DNA from: Mycobacterium lentiflavum
GTDB lineage: Bacteria; Actinomycetota; Actinomycetes; Mycobacteriales; Mycobacteriaceae
Length of the DNA stretch: 64,000 nucleotides
Reading direction: 5' to 3'
Assembly: GCF_022374895.2 (NCBI RefSeq)
Contig: NZ_CP092423.2
Location: 496,001-560,000 of the forward strand
The notes under the pieces were generated by a model, which worked only from the letters and a program-made list of their open reading frames with translations, had not been told where the DNA came from and did no database searches. Below are positions 32,553 through 41,290 of this stretch, in pieces (position 1 is the first letter of the stretch; the number at the start of each line of letters is the position of its first letter). The position numbers were made by a program, and so were the translations under genes.

Positions 32553-33609
32553 CGACGCAGTCGCCCAGGACGACGGCGGCGGTGACGACGAGGAGTTCCC
32601 CGACCCCTCGGTCGACAACCCGTTCAACCAGTTCCTTGCCCAGATTCTGCGGTGGTTCGGGATCGATTGGAATCCCGGCCAAGCGACTGTCAATGGCATC
32701 CCGTACGACGAATACACCAACCCGGGCCAGCTGATCTTCTGGGTTGTTCGCGCACTGGAACTGCTTGAGGACTTTGAGCAGTTCGGCGAGTACCTGCAGA
32801 CAAATCCGGCCTTGGCTTTTCAGTACATCGCCTTCCTCGAGTCAGTCGACTGGCCGACCCACATCGCTGAGATCGCCAGCTGGCTATCGAGCACGCCGCA
32901 ATTGCTACTCGTTCCGGTCATTGCGGCGGTTGCGCCGCTCGGGGCCGTCGGCGGCTTGGCCGGTCTGGCCGGACTGGCCGGAATACCTCAGCCAGCCGTC
33001 CTGCCGGCGCCGCCCGCTCCGCCGCCGCCCGGACTGGTGCCGGCGCTCGGGTCGACCCCGATCGCCGCGCCGGCTGCGGTCCCCGCCTCGGCGCCCGCGC
33101 CCGCGCCCACTGCCGCGCCGAGTACGGTGGCCAGTCCGGCGCCGCCCGCGCCGCCGGCTCCGGCCGGGCCTGGATTTGTGCCGCCCTATTTCGTCGCGCC
33201 GCCCGGCGTCGGGGCGGGTTCGGGAATGAGCGCGGCCGCTGCGGCTGCCGCGAAAAAGAAGGCGCCGGAACCCGATTCGGCTGTTGCCGCCGCCGCTGCG
33301 GCAGCTCGAGAGGCGGCCCGGTCGCGGCGGCGCCAGCGGTCACGGCAGCGCGGGTACGGCGACGAGTACATGGACATGAACGTCGACGTCGACCCGGACT
33401 GGGAGGAGCCGACGACGACGGCGTCGGATCGGGGCGCGGGAAACCTGGGTTTCGCGGGCACCGCGCGCGTGCAAAGCCCCGCCGCTGCGGGGTTGGCCAC
33501 GCTGGCCGGTGACAAATTCGGCGGTGGCCCACAGCTGCCGATGGTGCCGGGCACCTGGGACGCAGGCAATGGTGCCGCAGAAAGTGAAGGGCCACAAGAC
33601 AGTAGGTAA
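32011..33609 (+). CDS. PPE-PPW family protein A (Rv0280/PPE3-like), acidic linker
   Basis: 532 aa. PPE domain at residues 1-178 ([13 protein letters not shown]; the EspG-binding tip region [20 protein letters not shown]). Next a short acidic linker ([18 protein letters not shown]), a middle domain with a hydrophobic segment, a Pro/Ala-rich stretch, a basic cluster [11 protein letters not shown] (about residues 438-449) followed by [10 protein letters not shown], and C-terminal motifs LGFAGT and PMVPGTW that define the PPW subfamily. It should be exported by ESX-3 with a PE partner. The ATG at 32011 is the family start. Its 5' 570 bp are nearly identical to gene B. Confidence 0.92.
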   Translation: MTAPVWMAAPPEVHSALLSSGPGPASMFAAAAAWSSMSVEYASAAEELSALLASTQAGAWQGPSAESYVAAHAPYLAWLSKASVDSAAAAAEHETAGMAYTAALAAMPTLPELATNHVVHGALMATNFFGINTIPIAVNEADYARMWVQAATTMTTYEAVSSAAVAATPQTDPAPQIMHADDAVAQDDGGGDDEEFPDPSVDNPFNQFLAQILRWFGIDWNPGQATVNGIPYDEYTNPGQLIFWVVRALELLEDFEQFGEYLQTNPALAFQYIAFLESVDWPTHIAEIASWLSSTPQLLLVPVIAAVAPLGAVGGLAGLAGLAGIPQPAVLPAPPAPPPPGLVPALGSTPIAAPAAVPASAPAPAPTAAPSTVASPAPPAPPAPAGPGFVPPYFVAPPGVGAGSGMSAAAAAAAKKKAPEPDSAVAAAAAAAREAARSRRRQRSRQRGYGDEYMDMNVDVDPDWEEPTTTASDRGAGNLGFAGTARVQSPAAAGLATLAGDKFGGGPQLPMVPGTWDAGNGAAESEGPQDSR

Positions 33610-33681
33610 TCTCACGGCCAACACCAGCGGCAATGGCGATGCCCGTATCGGCGGGGCTGATCGCTTAGTGTGACGCTGTCT

Positions 33682-33702
33682 TGATAACGACAATCATTTT
33701 CA
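33682..33702. promoter_or_regulatory. Zur-box-like site before PPE gene B
   Basis: Same 21 bases as the site before PPE A (TGATAAC-N7-ATTTTCA), 82 bp upstream of the gene B start. The continuation ATTAGG improves the outer symmetry. Confidence 0.75.
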
Positions 33703-33754
33703 TTAGGCTCCTCGGCAACTTTACAGTCCGTCTCAGCCGAGGAGTTGTGGTGAT

Positions 33755-34326
33755 GTCGTGTTTGGTTGTGGGCGGTGGTTTGGGATGACGGCGCCGGTGT
33801 GGATGGCTGCGCCGCCGGAGGTGCACTCGGCGTTGTTGAGTAGTGGTCCGGGGCCGGCGTCGATGTTCGCGGCGGCGGCGGCGTGGAGTTCGATGAGTGT
33901 CGAATACGCTTCGGCGGCAGAAGAGCTCAGCGCATTGTTGGCTTCGACTCAGGCCGGGGCGTGGCAGGGGCCCAGCGCCGAGTCGTATGTGGCCGCGCAC
34001 GCGCCGTACTTGGCGTGGTTGTCGAAGGCCAGCGTGGACAGTGCTGCGGCGGCCGCCGAGCACGAGACGGCGGGGATGGCGTACACGGCGGCGTTGGCGG
34101 CGATGCCGACTTTGCCGGAGTTGGCCACTAACCATGTCGTCCATGGTGCGTTGATGGCGACGAATTTCTTTGGTATCAATACGATTCCGATCGCGGTCAA
34201 CGAGGCCGACTATGCGCGGATGTGGGTCCAGGCCGCCACCACGATGACGACCTATGAAGCCGTCTCCAGCGCGGCCGTGGCGGCCACACCGCAAACCGAC
34301 CCAGCACCGCAGATCATGCACGCCGA
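33755..34326 (+). repeat. Near-identical 572-bp duplication, copy 2
   Basis: Second copy of the block at 31981-32552, covering the leader and PPE domain of gene B. Confidence 0.85.
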
Positions 34327-35377
34327 TGCGGCTACCGACGACGATCACGATCACGATCACGAGGAAGGCGACGGCCACGAAGGTCACGAGCACGGGTTTG
34401 ACAGCCCGTTGAGTCGGTTCGTCGCACAAATCCTGCGGCTATTCGGAATCGATTGGGATCCCCTCGAGGCGACTCTCAACGGAGTGCCCATTCACGACTA
34501 CACGAACCCCGGTGAAGTCCTCTGGTGGGTGGCGCGGGCGCTCGAACTATTCTCAGATTTTCAACAGTTTGGCGCTTTGTTGCAGGAAAACCCGGCCGCA
34601 GCTTTCCAATTCATCACCGAGCTCGTGCTGCTCGATTGGCCGACCCACCTAGCCCAGCTCGCTAGTTTTCTACCCACCCAGCCGCAGTTGTTCCTGGTGC
34701 CGATGCTCATCGTGGCGGCCCCCTTCGGGGCCGTCGGCGGCTTGGCCGGTCTGGCCGGACTGGCCGAAATCCCTCAGCCAGCCGTCCTGCCGGCGCCGAC
34801 CGCTCCGCCGCCGCCCGGACTGGTGCCGGCGCTCGGGTCGACCCCGATCGCCGCGCCGCCGGCCGCGCCGGCTGTCTCGGCGCCAGCGCCCGCGCCCACT
34901 GCCGCGGCGAGCCCGGCGGCTAGTCCAGCGCCCGGCCCGCCCATCAATAGCGGATTTATGCCCCCGTACGCGGTCGGGCCGCCCGGTATCGGGTTTGGTT
35001 CCGGGATGAGCGCCGCTGCCGCCGCGGCCGCGAAAAATAAGGCGCCGGAACCCGATTCGGCTGCTGCCGCCGCTGCGGCAACTCGAGAGGCGGCCCGGTC
35101 GCGGCGGCGCCAGCGGTCACGGAAGCGCGGGTACGGCGACGAGTACATGGACATGAACGTCGACGTCGACCCGGACTGGGAGGAGCCGACGACGACGGCG
35201 TCAGATCGGGGCGCCGGAGATCTTGGGTTTGTCGGTACGGCGCGCAAGGAAACCGCAGCCGCGGCGGGCCTGGCAACTCTGGCCGAAGGTGAATTCGGTG
35301 ACGGGCCGAATATGCCAATGCTGCCGGGCAGCTGGGGCCCGGAGGGCAGCGCAGGGTCGCCAGACAGCGACGGCTAA
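33785..35377 (+). CDS. PPE-PPW family protein B with His/Asp-rich putative metal-binding insert
   Basis: 530 aa. The first 181 residues match PPE A almost perfectly. Directly after the PPE domain it has a His/Asp/Glu-rich stretch, [19 protein letters not shown] (residues 185-203, His 188, 190, 192, 198, 201 and 203), like the zinc-binding loops of ZIP and CDF transporters. The rest follows the PPW plan: middle domain, Pro/Ala region, basic [28 protein letters not shown] and PMLPGSW. A Zur-like box precedes it. Inference: an ESX-3-exported, zinc-binding PPE made under zinc starvation. Confidence 0.92.
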   Translation: MTAPVWMAAPPEVHSALLSSGPGPASMFAAAAAWSSMSVEYASAAEELSALLASTQAGAWQGPSAESYVAAHAPYLAWLSKASVDSAAAAAEHETAGMAYTAALAAMPTLPELATNHVVHGALMATNFFGINTIPIAVNEADYARMWVQAATTMTTYEAVSSAAVAATPQTDPAPQIMHADAATDDDHDHDHEEGDGHEGHEHGFDSPLSRFVAQILRLFGIDWDPLEATLNGVPIHDYTNPGEVLWWVARALELFSDFQQFGALLQENPAAAFQFITELVLLDWPTHLAQLASFLPTQPQLFLVPMLIVAAPFGAVGGLAGLAGLAEIPQPAVLPAPTAPPPPGLVPALGSTPIAAPPAAPAVSAPAPAPTAAASPAASPAPGPPINSGFMPPYAVGPPGIGFGSGMSAAAAAAAKNKAPEPDSAAAAAAATREAARSRRRQRSRKRGYGDEYMDMNVDVDPDWEEPTTTASDRGAGDLGFVGTARKETAAAAGLATLAEGEFGDGPNMPMLPGSWGPEGSAGSPDSDG

Positions 35378-35397
35378 CGCGCGTAAACCCTTGGGCG

Positions 35398-35697
35398 TCA
35401 GTGCTCGTCGTAATGGTCGTCGTGCGCGGCGTGCCGGCAACCGTCGTGCACGTAGTCGACGTGATCCCGGTGCGGGATCGCGACGTGCCCGCATCCCGTA
35501 CCGTGCACGTGATCATGAGGTTCGTGCACGGTGTGGCTGGAGGGCTCGCATTCGTCGTAGTGACCCTCGTGCAGCCGATGTATGTGACCGTCGTGCACGT
35601 AGTCGATGTGACCTTCATGTGGGACCGCGACGTGCCCGCATCCTTCGCCGTGCGCATGATCGTGTTCAAGGTGTTCGTTGTGGAGTGTGCTCGTCAT
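35398..35697 (-). CDS. Small His-rich two-repeat protein, putative zinc binder
   Basis: 99 aa with about 26 histidines plus three cysteine positions. Two ~38-residue repeats (about 12-49 and 61-98) share HDH(A/V)HG(E/T)GCGHVA, then PH, DYVHDG and HYDE. No signal peptide or membrane segment. Small proteins of this type occur in mycobacteria; I do not know a proven function. It is convergent with PPE gene B (20-bp gap). GGAG lies five bases before the ATG. A 24-bp palindrome just upstream is its likely control site. A role in zinc buffering or storage is inferred from composition and the Zur-linked neighbourhood. Confidence 0.85.
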   Translation of the reverse strand: MTSTLHNEHLEHDHAHGEGCGHVAVPHEGHIDYVHDGHIHRLHEGHYDECEPSSHTVHEPHDHVHGTGCGHVAIPHRDHVDYVHDGCRHAAHDDHYDEH

Positions 35698-35725
35698 CTA
35701 ACTCCGCCTCCGTGCGGGATCTTGG

Positions 35726-35749
35726 AATCGCGCACCAATTGGCGCGATT
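35726..35749. promoter_or_regulatory. 24-bp palindrome upstream of the His-rich gene
   Basis: AATCGCGC (35726-35733) and GCGCGATT (35742-35749) are perfect inverted 8-mers around ACCAATTG. It is centred about 40 bp before the start codon, fitting an operator. It does not resemble the Zur-like boxes nearby. Confidence 0.6.
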
Positions 35750-36294
35750 ACCGTGAGGCTAGCTCGATGCCCCACCACCGTCGAGGGCATCAGGCCTCCC
35801 GTCGGCCGCGGTTCATCGGGCCGTTGACCGTCGGCAAGGATCGTCCACGCTCTAACCAGTCCGCGATGATCGTCGCGTCGTCGGCGTCCGCGATGGGACC
35901 GATCCATAGCGGCGGGCCGCAAGGTACGCGGTCTTGCGTGCCTGGCTGAAGCAAGGCCACGACGCCGCATCCGGTCGGGCGGGATGCGGCGTCACAAACA
36001 TGGACTCCGCGGCGACGAGTATGGGCTCGGATGGTGAGACGTAGCTCCGCGACGACGGCAACGCCTTGGTCGCCGACGCAGGCCGCGCGTACGACCACGT
36101 TGAACGGACGTTTGGTGGCGTTGCCTGATTGGCATCGGTACCGAATGAGCTGCTACATCCGGTCGGGCTATTGAGTTGGCGAGCAAACCGTTCACCAGGC
36201 CGCTGCCTAAAAGCAACGTGAGCTGTCCCGGCTTCAATGTCCTTTGCCCCCAGCGGGAAAGGACGGGTCGGCGCGCCGGCGTAGTGTCGATTGG
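35750..36294. other. Gene-free stretch between the His-rich and methyltransferase genes
   Basis: No convincing gene. On the minus strand around 35790-36100 two frames show protein-like segments (IADADDATIIADWLERGRSL in one, ARKTAYLAARRYG in another), so a decayed, frameshifted gene is possible. In M. tuberculosis this interval holds vapBC25 and two PE_PGRS genes, none of which is seen here. Confidence 0.4.
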
Positions 36295-37200
36295 GTGCGT
36301 AGCGAAGGTGACACCTGGGACATCACAACGAGCGTCGGATCGACGGCGTTATTCGTAGCGACGGCGCGGGCACTGGAGGCGCAGAAGCCCAACCCGCTGG
36401 CTCTGGACCCGTATGCGGAGATCTTCTGCCGCGCCATCGGGGGTTCGTCGGCCGACGTTCTGGACGGCAAGGAGCCCGACCACCCGCTCAAGAGCGCCGA
36501 CTTCGGCGACCATTTCGTGAACTTCCAGGCCGCTCGCACGAAGTACTTCGACGAGTACTTCCTGCGGGCCGCCGACGCCGGAGCCCGGCAGATCGTCGTG
36601 CTGGCGGCCGGGCTTGACTCGCGCGCCTATCGGCTGGACTGGCCCGCCGCGACCACGATCTTCGAGCTGGACCGCCCGCAGGTCCTCGATTTCAAGCGTG
36701 AGGTGCTCGCCGGCCACGGCGACCACCCGCGCGCCGAGCGCCGGGAGATCGCCGTGGATCTGCGCGACGACTGGCCAGAAGCGTTGCGCGACAGCGGCTT
36801 CGACCCCGCCAAGCCCTCGGCGTGGATCGCCGAGGGTCTGCTGATCTATTTGCCGGCCACCGCGCAGGAGCAGCTGTTCACCGGCATCGACAGCCTGGCC
36901 GGACACGGCAGCCATGTCGCGGTCGAGGACGGCGCACCGCTGCAGGCCGACGAATTCGAGGCCGCGGTCGAAGAAGAGCGTGCGGCCGCGGCGCAGGGCG
37001 ACAAGCGGCTGTTCTTTCAGTTGGTCTACAACGAGCAACACGCCCCGGCCACCGAGTGGTTCGGTCAGCACGGCTGGAACGCGGTCGGCACCCCGCTGGC
37101 CGATTATCTGCGCGAGGTCGGCCGCCCGGTCCCCGGACCGGACACCGAGGCGGGTCCGATGATTGCCCGCAACACCCTGGTCAGCGCCGTCCGGGCCTGA
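36295..37200 (+). CDS. SAM-dependent methyltransferase (Rv0281-like, TIGR00027 family)
   Basis: 301 aa from the GTG at 36295 (Rv0281 is 302). Mycobacterial LCMT-type class I methyltransferase: [20 protein letters not shown] at the N-terminus, SAM motif [19 protein letters not shown], then [12 protein letters not shown] and the conserved [19 protein letters not shown]. Cytoplasmic; the methyl acceptor is unknown. Its place just before the ESX-3 locus is conserved with M. tuberculosis, although here a further PPE gene separates it from eccA3. Confidence 0.92.
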   Translation: MRSEGDTWDITTSVGSTALFVATARALEAQKPNPLALDPYAEIFCRAIGGSSADVLDGKEPDHPLKSADFGDHFVNFQAARTKYFDEYFLRAADAGARQIVVLAAGLDSRAYRLDWPAATTIFELDRPQVLDFKREVLAGHGDHPRAERREIAVDLRDDWPEALRDSGFDPAKPSAWIAEGLLIYLPATAQEQLFTGIDSLAGHGSHVAVEDGAPLQADEFEAAVEEERAAAAQGDKRLFFQLVYNEQHAPATEWFGQHGWNAVGTPLADYLREVGRPVPGPDTEAGPMIARNTLVSAVRA

Positions 37201-37226
37201 GCTCGCTGCGCCTGCTTTTCTGAAGA

Positions 37227-37246
37227 ACTTTCAATGAGTTGAAAGT
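37227..37246. promoter_or_regulatory. 20-bp palindrome between the methyltransferase and PPE gene C
   Basis: ACTTTCAA (37227-37234) and TTGAAAGT (37239-37246), perfect 8-bp arms with a 4-nt spacer. It lies 26 bp after the methyltransferase stop and about 130 bp before PPE C, so it is either a terminator without a U-tract or an operator. Confidence 0.5.
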
Positions 37247-37379
37247 CCGCCGGAACTTCTGCATACCCCTCACCGACTAATTACCGGCTGATACGTGCCG
37301 CCCACAGCCCGGGTGTCGTCGGTTTCGGCTAGGCGAGGAGTGCTGACATGGCGCTACGGTCCGACGAGGGCGGCCGCGA

Positions 37380-38885
37380 ATGACCGCACCGATATGGATG
37401 GCATCGCCTCCCGAAGTTCATTCCACCTTGCTGAGCAGCGGTCCAGGGCCCGGCGGCTTGTTGGCCGCCGGCGGCGCCTGGAGCTCGTTGAGTGCCTCGT
37501 ACGCGGAAACCGCGGACGAACTCTCCGCGATCCTGGCGGACACTCAGGCCGGGGCCTGGCAGGGGCCGAGCGCCGAGGAGTATGTGGCCGCTCATGCGCC
37601 CTACCTGGCGTGGCTGACCCAGGCCAGCGCCGACAGCGCGTCGATGGCGGCCCAGCACGAGACGGCGGCCGCCGCGTACACCGCAGCATTGGCCGCGATG
37701 CCGACACTGCCCGAACTGGCCACCAACCACGTCGTCCACGGCGCGCTGGTGGCGACGAATTTCTTTGGCATGAACACGATTCCGATCGCGGTCAACGAGG
37801 CCGATTACGCGCGGATGTGGGTCCAGGCCGCCACCACGATGTCCACCTATCAAGCCGTCACCAGCACGGCACTGGTGGCCGCGCCGCAAGCCGATCCGGC
37901 GCCGGTGATCATGCACGCCGACGAAGACAGCGGTGACACCGGCAACGATAGCGGGAGCAATCTTCCCTACGACGACATCATCGACAACGACGACGGCAAC
38001 CCGTACCAGCTGAGTTGGTGGATCAACCGATTCCTCGAAATATTCCAGACGCTCGACCGCGATTTACGGCTATTCCAAACGAACCCGGCCCAGGCGTTCC
38101 CGCAGCTGTTGGCCGATATTGGGTTACTGATCGCCGACGAGTTCACCCACGTTGGCGAGGCGTTTCAGGCCTTCGCCCCGCAAATTGCGATTATTGTGGC
38201 GACCTCCACCCTTGGGTTCGCCGGAGCCTTGGCGAGCCTGGCGTCGCTGGCGGCCATTCAGCCTCAAGTTGCCGCGGCCCCGGCCCTGGCGGTGCCCGCA
38301 CCAGCGCCGGCGACGCCGAGCCTGCATGCGGTGGCGGGCATGCCCACCGTGGGTGCGCACGCCGCCCCGACGCCGTCCTCGGCTCCGAATTCGGCTCCCG
38401 TGTCCGCGCCGGCTTCGGCGCCGGCAGCCGGATCCCCACCGCCGCCCGCCGGGGTCGAGAGCGCGTACCCGTACCTAGTGGGAGGCCCCGGCATCGGGTC
38501 CGGCGCCGGGATGAGCAGCGGTGCACAGCGCAAGGCTCCGCAGCCCGATTCGGTCGCGGCCGCCGCCACGGCCGCGGCGCGGGAAGAGAGCAGGGCACGT
38601 CGGCGCCGGCGGGCAGCGATGCGAGGCCACCAGCCTGGCTACCGTTACGAATTCTTGGACTTCGATGATGAGGCCGGCCCGTTCGTCGACGCTCCGGCAG
38701 TCGACGGCCCGACCACGCCTTCCGCGCAGGGCGCGGGTGCTTTGGGGTTTGCTGGGACGGTCCGCAAGGATGCCGCTGCCGCAGCAGGATTGGCGACGTT
38801 GGACGGCGACGGATTCGGGAGTGGCCCGTCGGTTCCGATGGTGCCCGGAACCTGGCCGGGGCCCGGCGCTGACGGACCGACGTGA
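37380..38885 (+). CDS. PPE-PPW family protein C, Asp/Asn-rich linker
   Basis: 501 aa. The PPE domain ([33 protein letters not shown]) is about as long as in A and B. From residue 179 an Asp-rich linker follows ([20 protein letters not shown], then NDDGNPY), then a helical middle region, a Pro/Ala stretch, a basic cluster [17 protein letters not shown] and PMVPGTW. More diverged than A and B, so an older duplication. No Zur-like box is seen directly upstream; it may be cotranscribed with the methyltransferase. Likely ESX-3 substrate. Confidence 0.9.
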   Translation: MTAPIWMASPPEVHSTLLSSGPGPGGLLAAGGAWSSLSASYAETADELSAILADTQAGAWQGPSAEEYVAAHAPYLAWLTQASADSASMAAQHETAAAAYTAALAAMPTLPELATNHVVHGALVATNFFGMNTIPIAVNEADYARMWVQAATTMSTYQAVTSTALVAAPQADPAPVIMHADEDSGDTGNDSGSNLPYDDIIDNDDGNPYQLSWWINRFLEIFQTLDRDLRLFQTNPAQAFPQLLADIGLLIADEFTHVGEAFQAFAPQIAIIVATSTLGFAGALASLASLAAIQPQVAAAPALAVPAPAPATPSLHAVAGMPTVGAHAAPTPSSAPNSAPVSAPASAPAAGSPPPPAGVESAYPYLVGGPGIGSGAGMSSGAQRKAPQPDSVAAAATAAAREESRARRRRRAAMRGHQPGYRYEFLDFDDEAGPFVDAPAVDGPTTPSAQGAGALGFAGTVRKDAAAAAGLATLDGDGFGSGPSVPMVPGTWPGPGADGPT

Positions 38886-39071
38886 AACGGCCGGGAGCTG
38901 GAACCGAGCGTGCCCGATAGGGAACTTTTCTGGTCGAGCAGCCGACTATTAGCTGCCTGCTCGCGGCGCCGCTATCAACTAGGCGGTCGTTGCGCCCCAC
39001 CCGACCGGTTAGGAGTCGCTGCTGTGACCGCGCCGGGTTTGATCGCCGCACGCTCACGACGGCGTATGGCC

Positions 39072-39098
39072 CTCAATGACCTCAATGACCTCAATGAC
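39072..39098. repeat. 9-bp tandem repeat, three copies
   Basis: CTCAATGAC at 39072, 39081 and 39090, perfect head-to-tail copies. Confidence 0.8.
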
Positions 39099-39209
39099 CG
39101 CGGCGAATCCGCGTCGGCCCCTGGGATTGAGGCCGGCACGTTCCTAGCGTCGGCGCGCGGGGCGGGGTCCCAGCGGGTTTCACCCGTCTCGGGTTGCAAG
39201 AGTCCGCTT

Positions 39210-39230
39210 TGATAATGAAAACCATATTCA
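39210..39230. promoter_or_regulatory. Zur-box-like site before eccA3
   Basis: TGATAAT-N7-ATATTCA, core TGAAAACCATATTCA. It shares the outer TGATAA and TTCA with the two PPE sites, although the middle differs. It lies 206 bp upstream of the eccA3 start. Zur control of ESX-3 is established in M. tuberculosis. Confidence 0.7.
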
Positions 39231-39368
39231 GTAAGCTTTGGTCGCCGCACGAAGTGCGGCCAATGCCACAACAGGAGCGGGGAACCGGTGAGCGGGCAGA
39301 ATACGCAGGTCAAGGCCCCGAACGGGGTCGGTGGGCGGCAAGTCGGGCGGCCACGGGAGCCTCGACAC

Positions 39369-39387
39369 TTAGCTTATGCAATGCTAA
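39369..39387. promoter_or_regulatory. IdeR-box-like site before eccA3
   Basis: TTAGCTTATGCAATGCTAA matches the 19-bp IdeR consensus TTAGGTTAGGCTAACCTAA at 14 positions, including both outer TTAG and CTAA. A second palindrome TAACTT-N9-AAGTTA (39385-39405) overlaps its end. IdeR repression of ESX-3 by iron is established in M. tuberculosis. Confidence 0.75.
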
Positions 39388-39420
39388 CTTCAGCAAATTA
39401 AGTTAGGGGAGACTATCTTC

Positions 39421-39450
39421 ATGGAAAATTGCGGCCGTGGAACTCGGTGA
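39421..39450 (+). CDS. Nine-codon upstream ORF overlapping the eccA3 start
   Basis: ATG at 39421 with GGGGAG ten bases upstream encodes MENCGRGTR and stops at 39450, in a different frame from eccA3 and across its GTG start. It holds the best SD of the region, so it may be a leader peptide coupling translation. Expression is unproven. Confidence 0.3.
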   Translation: MENCGRGTR

Positions 39451-41290
39451 TAGCGGGGTGCTCGCAGTCCAGCCCGGCACTTCCCGGTTGGACACCAGAG
39501 TCGACAGCGACGTCGTTAGCCGCTTTGCGACGTGCTGCCGCGCCCTTGGCATCGCGGTCGATCAACGTCAGCGCCCGGCCGATCTGGCCGCCGCTCGCTC
39601 GGGCTTCACGGCGCTGACCCGCGTCGCACATGATCAGTGCGACGCGTGGACCGGGCTCGCGGCCGCGGGCGACGCATCCTTCCGGGTGCTGGAGGCGGTG
39701 TCGCGCACCGTGGCCACGGCCGGCGTGCTGCAGCGGCAGGCTGACCTGGCGCCCGGCGCCCTGGGCTTCCGTTACGACAGCGGACTGTATCTACAGTTTC
39801 GCGCCACCAACCCGGACGAGTTTCACCTCGCCTACGCCGCAGCCCTGGCGACGGCCGGGCGGTTTGCCGAGGCCGACGAGATCGTTACCGGGCTGACCGC
39901 TCGCCGCCCGCGCTGGCGTGAGGCGCGGTGGATCTCCGTCGTGATCAACTACCGCGCCGAGCGGTGGTCCGACGTCGTCAAGCTGCTGACCCCGATCGTC
40001 AACGACTCCGATCTCGACGGCGCCTACGCCCACGCGGCCAAGATCGCCCTGGGCACCGCGCTCGCCCGCCTGGGCTTGTTCGCCCCCGCGCTGTCTTACC
40101 TCGAGGAGCCCGAGGGCCCGGTCGAGGTGGCCACCGTCGATGGGACGTTGGCCAAGGCGCTTGTGCTACGCATGCACGTCGACGAAGAGTCGGCGAGTGA
40201 AGTGCTGCAGGACCTGTATGCCGCACACCCGGAGAACGAACAGGTCGAAAAGGCCTTGACCGACACCAGTTTCGGGATTGTGACCACCAACGCGGCCCGC
40301 ATCGAGGCCCGCACCGATCCGTGGGATCCGGAAACCGAGCCCAGCGCAGAGGATTTCGTCGACCCTGCCGCGCACGAGCGCAAGTCCGTGCTACTGCACG
40401 AGGCCGAACGTCAGCTCACCGAGTTCATCGGCCTCGAAGAGGTGAAGAACCAGGTATCGCGGCTCAAGAGCTCGGTGGCCATGGAGCTGGTGCGCAAGCA
40501 GCGCGGCCTGCAGGTTGCCCAACGCGCCCACCACCTGGTTTTCGCCGGACCGCCCGGGACCGGTAAGACGACGATCGCGCGTGTGGTTGCCAAAATCTAT
40601 TGCGGGCTGGGCCTTTTGAAGAAGGAAAACATCCGCGAGGTGCACCGCGCCGACCTCATCGGTCAGCACATCGGCGAAACCGAGGCCAAGACCAACGCGA
40701 TCATCGACAGCGCCCTGGACGGGGTGTTGTTCCTCGATGAGGCCTACGCCCTGGTGGCCACCGGTGCCAAGAACGACTTCGGCCTGGTCGCCATCGACAC
40801 ACTGCTGGCCCGCATGGAAAACGACCGCGACCGGCTGGTGGTGATCATCGCCGGCTACCGGGCGGATCTGGACAAGTTCCTGGATACCAACGAGGGTCTG
40901 CGGTCGCGTTTTACCCGCAACATCACCTTCCCGTCCTACAACTCCCACGAGCTGGTGGAGATCGCACGCAAGATGGCCGAACAGCGCGACAGCATCTTCG
41001 AGCAGTCTGCGCTCGACCACATGGACGAACTGTTCGAGAAATTGGCGACGGCCACCACGCCCGACTCCAACGGCGTCGAACGGCGCAGCCTCGACATCGC
41101 GGGTAACGGTCGTTTCGTCCGGAACATTGTCGAGCGTTCCGAGGAGGAGCGCGAATTCCGGTTGGACCATTCAGAACAGGCGGGAACCGGTGCGTTCACC
41201 GATGAGGAGCTGATGACAATCACCGACCGAGATGTCAGTAATTCGGTAGAGCCGCTGTTACGCGGACTTGGACTCTCGGTGCCGTCATGA
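39437..41290 (+). CDS. eccA3: ESX-3 AAA+ ATPase EccA3
   Basis: 617 aa from the GTG at 39437 (Rv0282 is 631). N-terminal TPR-like region (FATCCRALGIAVDQRQRPADL to about residue 280), then a CbbX-type AAA+ domain with Walker A GPPGTGKT (371-378), Walker B VLFLDEAYAL and sensor/arginine-finger region GLRSRFTRNITFP. Cytoplasmic ATPase thought to help release EspG from PE/PPE substrates. Its stop overlaps the eccB3 ATG by four bases. Upstream are Zur- and IdeR-like boxes. The start is not certain: no good SD precedes the GTG. Confidence 0.95.
   Translation: MELGDSGVLAVQPGTSRLDTRVDSDVVSRFATCCRALGIAVDQRQRPADLAAARSGFTALTRVAHDQCDAWTGLAAAGDASFRVLEAVSRTVATAGVLQRQADLAPGALGFRYDSGLYLQFRATNPDEFHLAYAAALATAGRFAEADEIVTGLTARRPRWREARWISVVINYRAERWSDVVKLLTPIVNDSDLDGAYAHAAKIALGTALARLGLFAPALSYLEEPEGPVEVATVDGTLAKALVLRMHVDEESASEVLQDLYAAHPENEQVEKALTDTSFGIVTTNAARIEARTDPWDPETEPSAEDFVDPAAHERKSVLLHEAERQLTEFIGLEEVKNQVSRLKSSVAMELVRKQRGLQVAQRAHHLVFAGPPGTGKTTIARVVAKIYCGLGLLKKENIREVHRADLIGQHIGETEAKTNAIIDSALDGVLFLDEAYALVATGAKNDFGLVAIDTLLARMENDRDRLVVIIAGYRADLDKFLDTNEGLRSRFTRNITFPSYNSHELVEIARKMAEQRDSIFEQSALDHMDELFEKLATATTPDSNGVERRSLDIAGNGRFVRNIVERSEEEREFRLDHSEQAGTGAFTDEELMTITDRDVSNSVEPLLRGLGLSVPS

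Larger units (their letters stand above)
38886..39436. other. 551-bp regulatory region before the ESX-3 operon
   Basis: No credible gene. It contains a 9-bp tandem repeat CTCAATGAC in three copies (39072-39098), a Zur-like box (39210-39230), an IdeR-like box (39369-39387), an overlapping palindrome (39385-39405), an SD GGGGAG (39405-39411 area) and a 9-codon ORF that begins at 39421. Confidence 0.7.

Noticed and set aside
33682..33702. Idea that the two PPE boxes are IdeR sites
   Set aside because: They lack TTAGG/CCTAA arms; the TGATAA...TTTTCA layout fits Zur-type sites better.
35790..36098. 102-codon minus-strand frame with a protein-like segment (DADDATIIADWLERGRS)
   Set aside because: Only part of the frame looks coding, a second frame takes over upstream, no SD is present and no family is recognised. 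At most a decayed gene.
38910..39212. 100-codon plus-strand frame after PPE gene C
   Set aside because: No SD, contains the CTCAATGAC tandem repeat and runs into the Zur-like box; amino-acid composition looks random.
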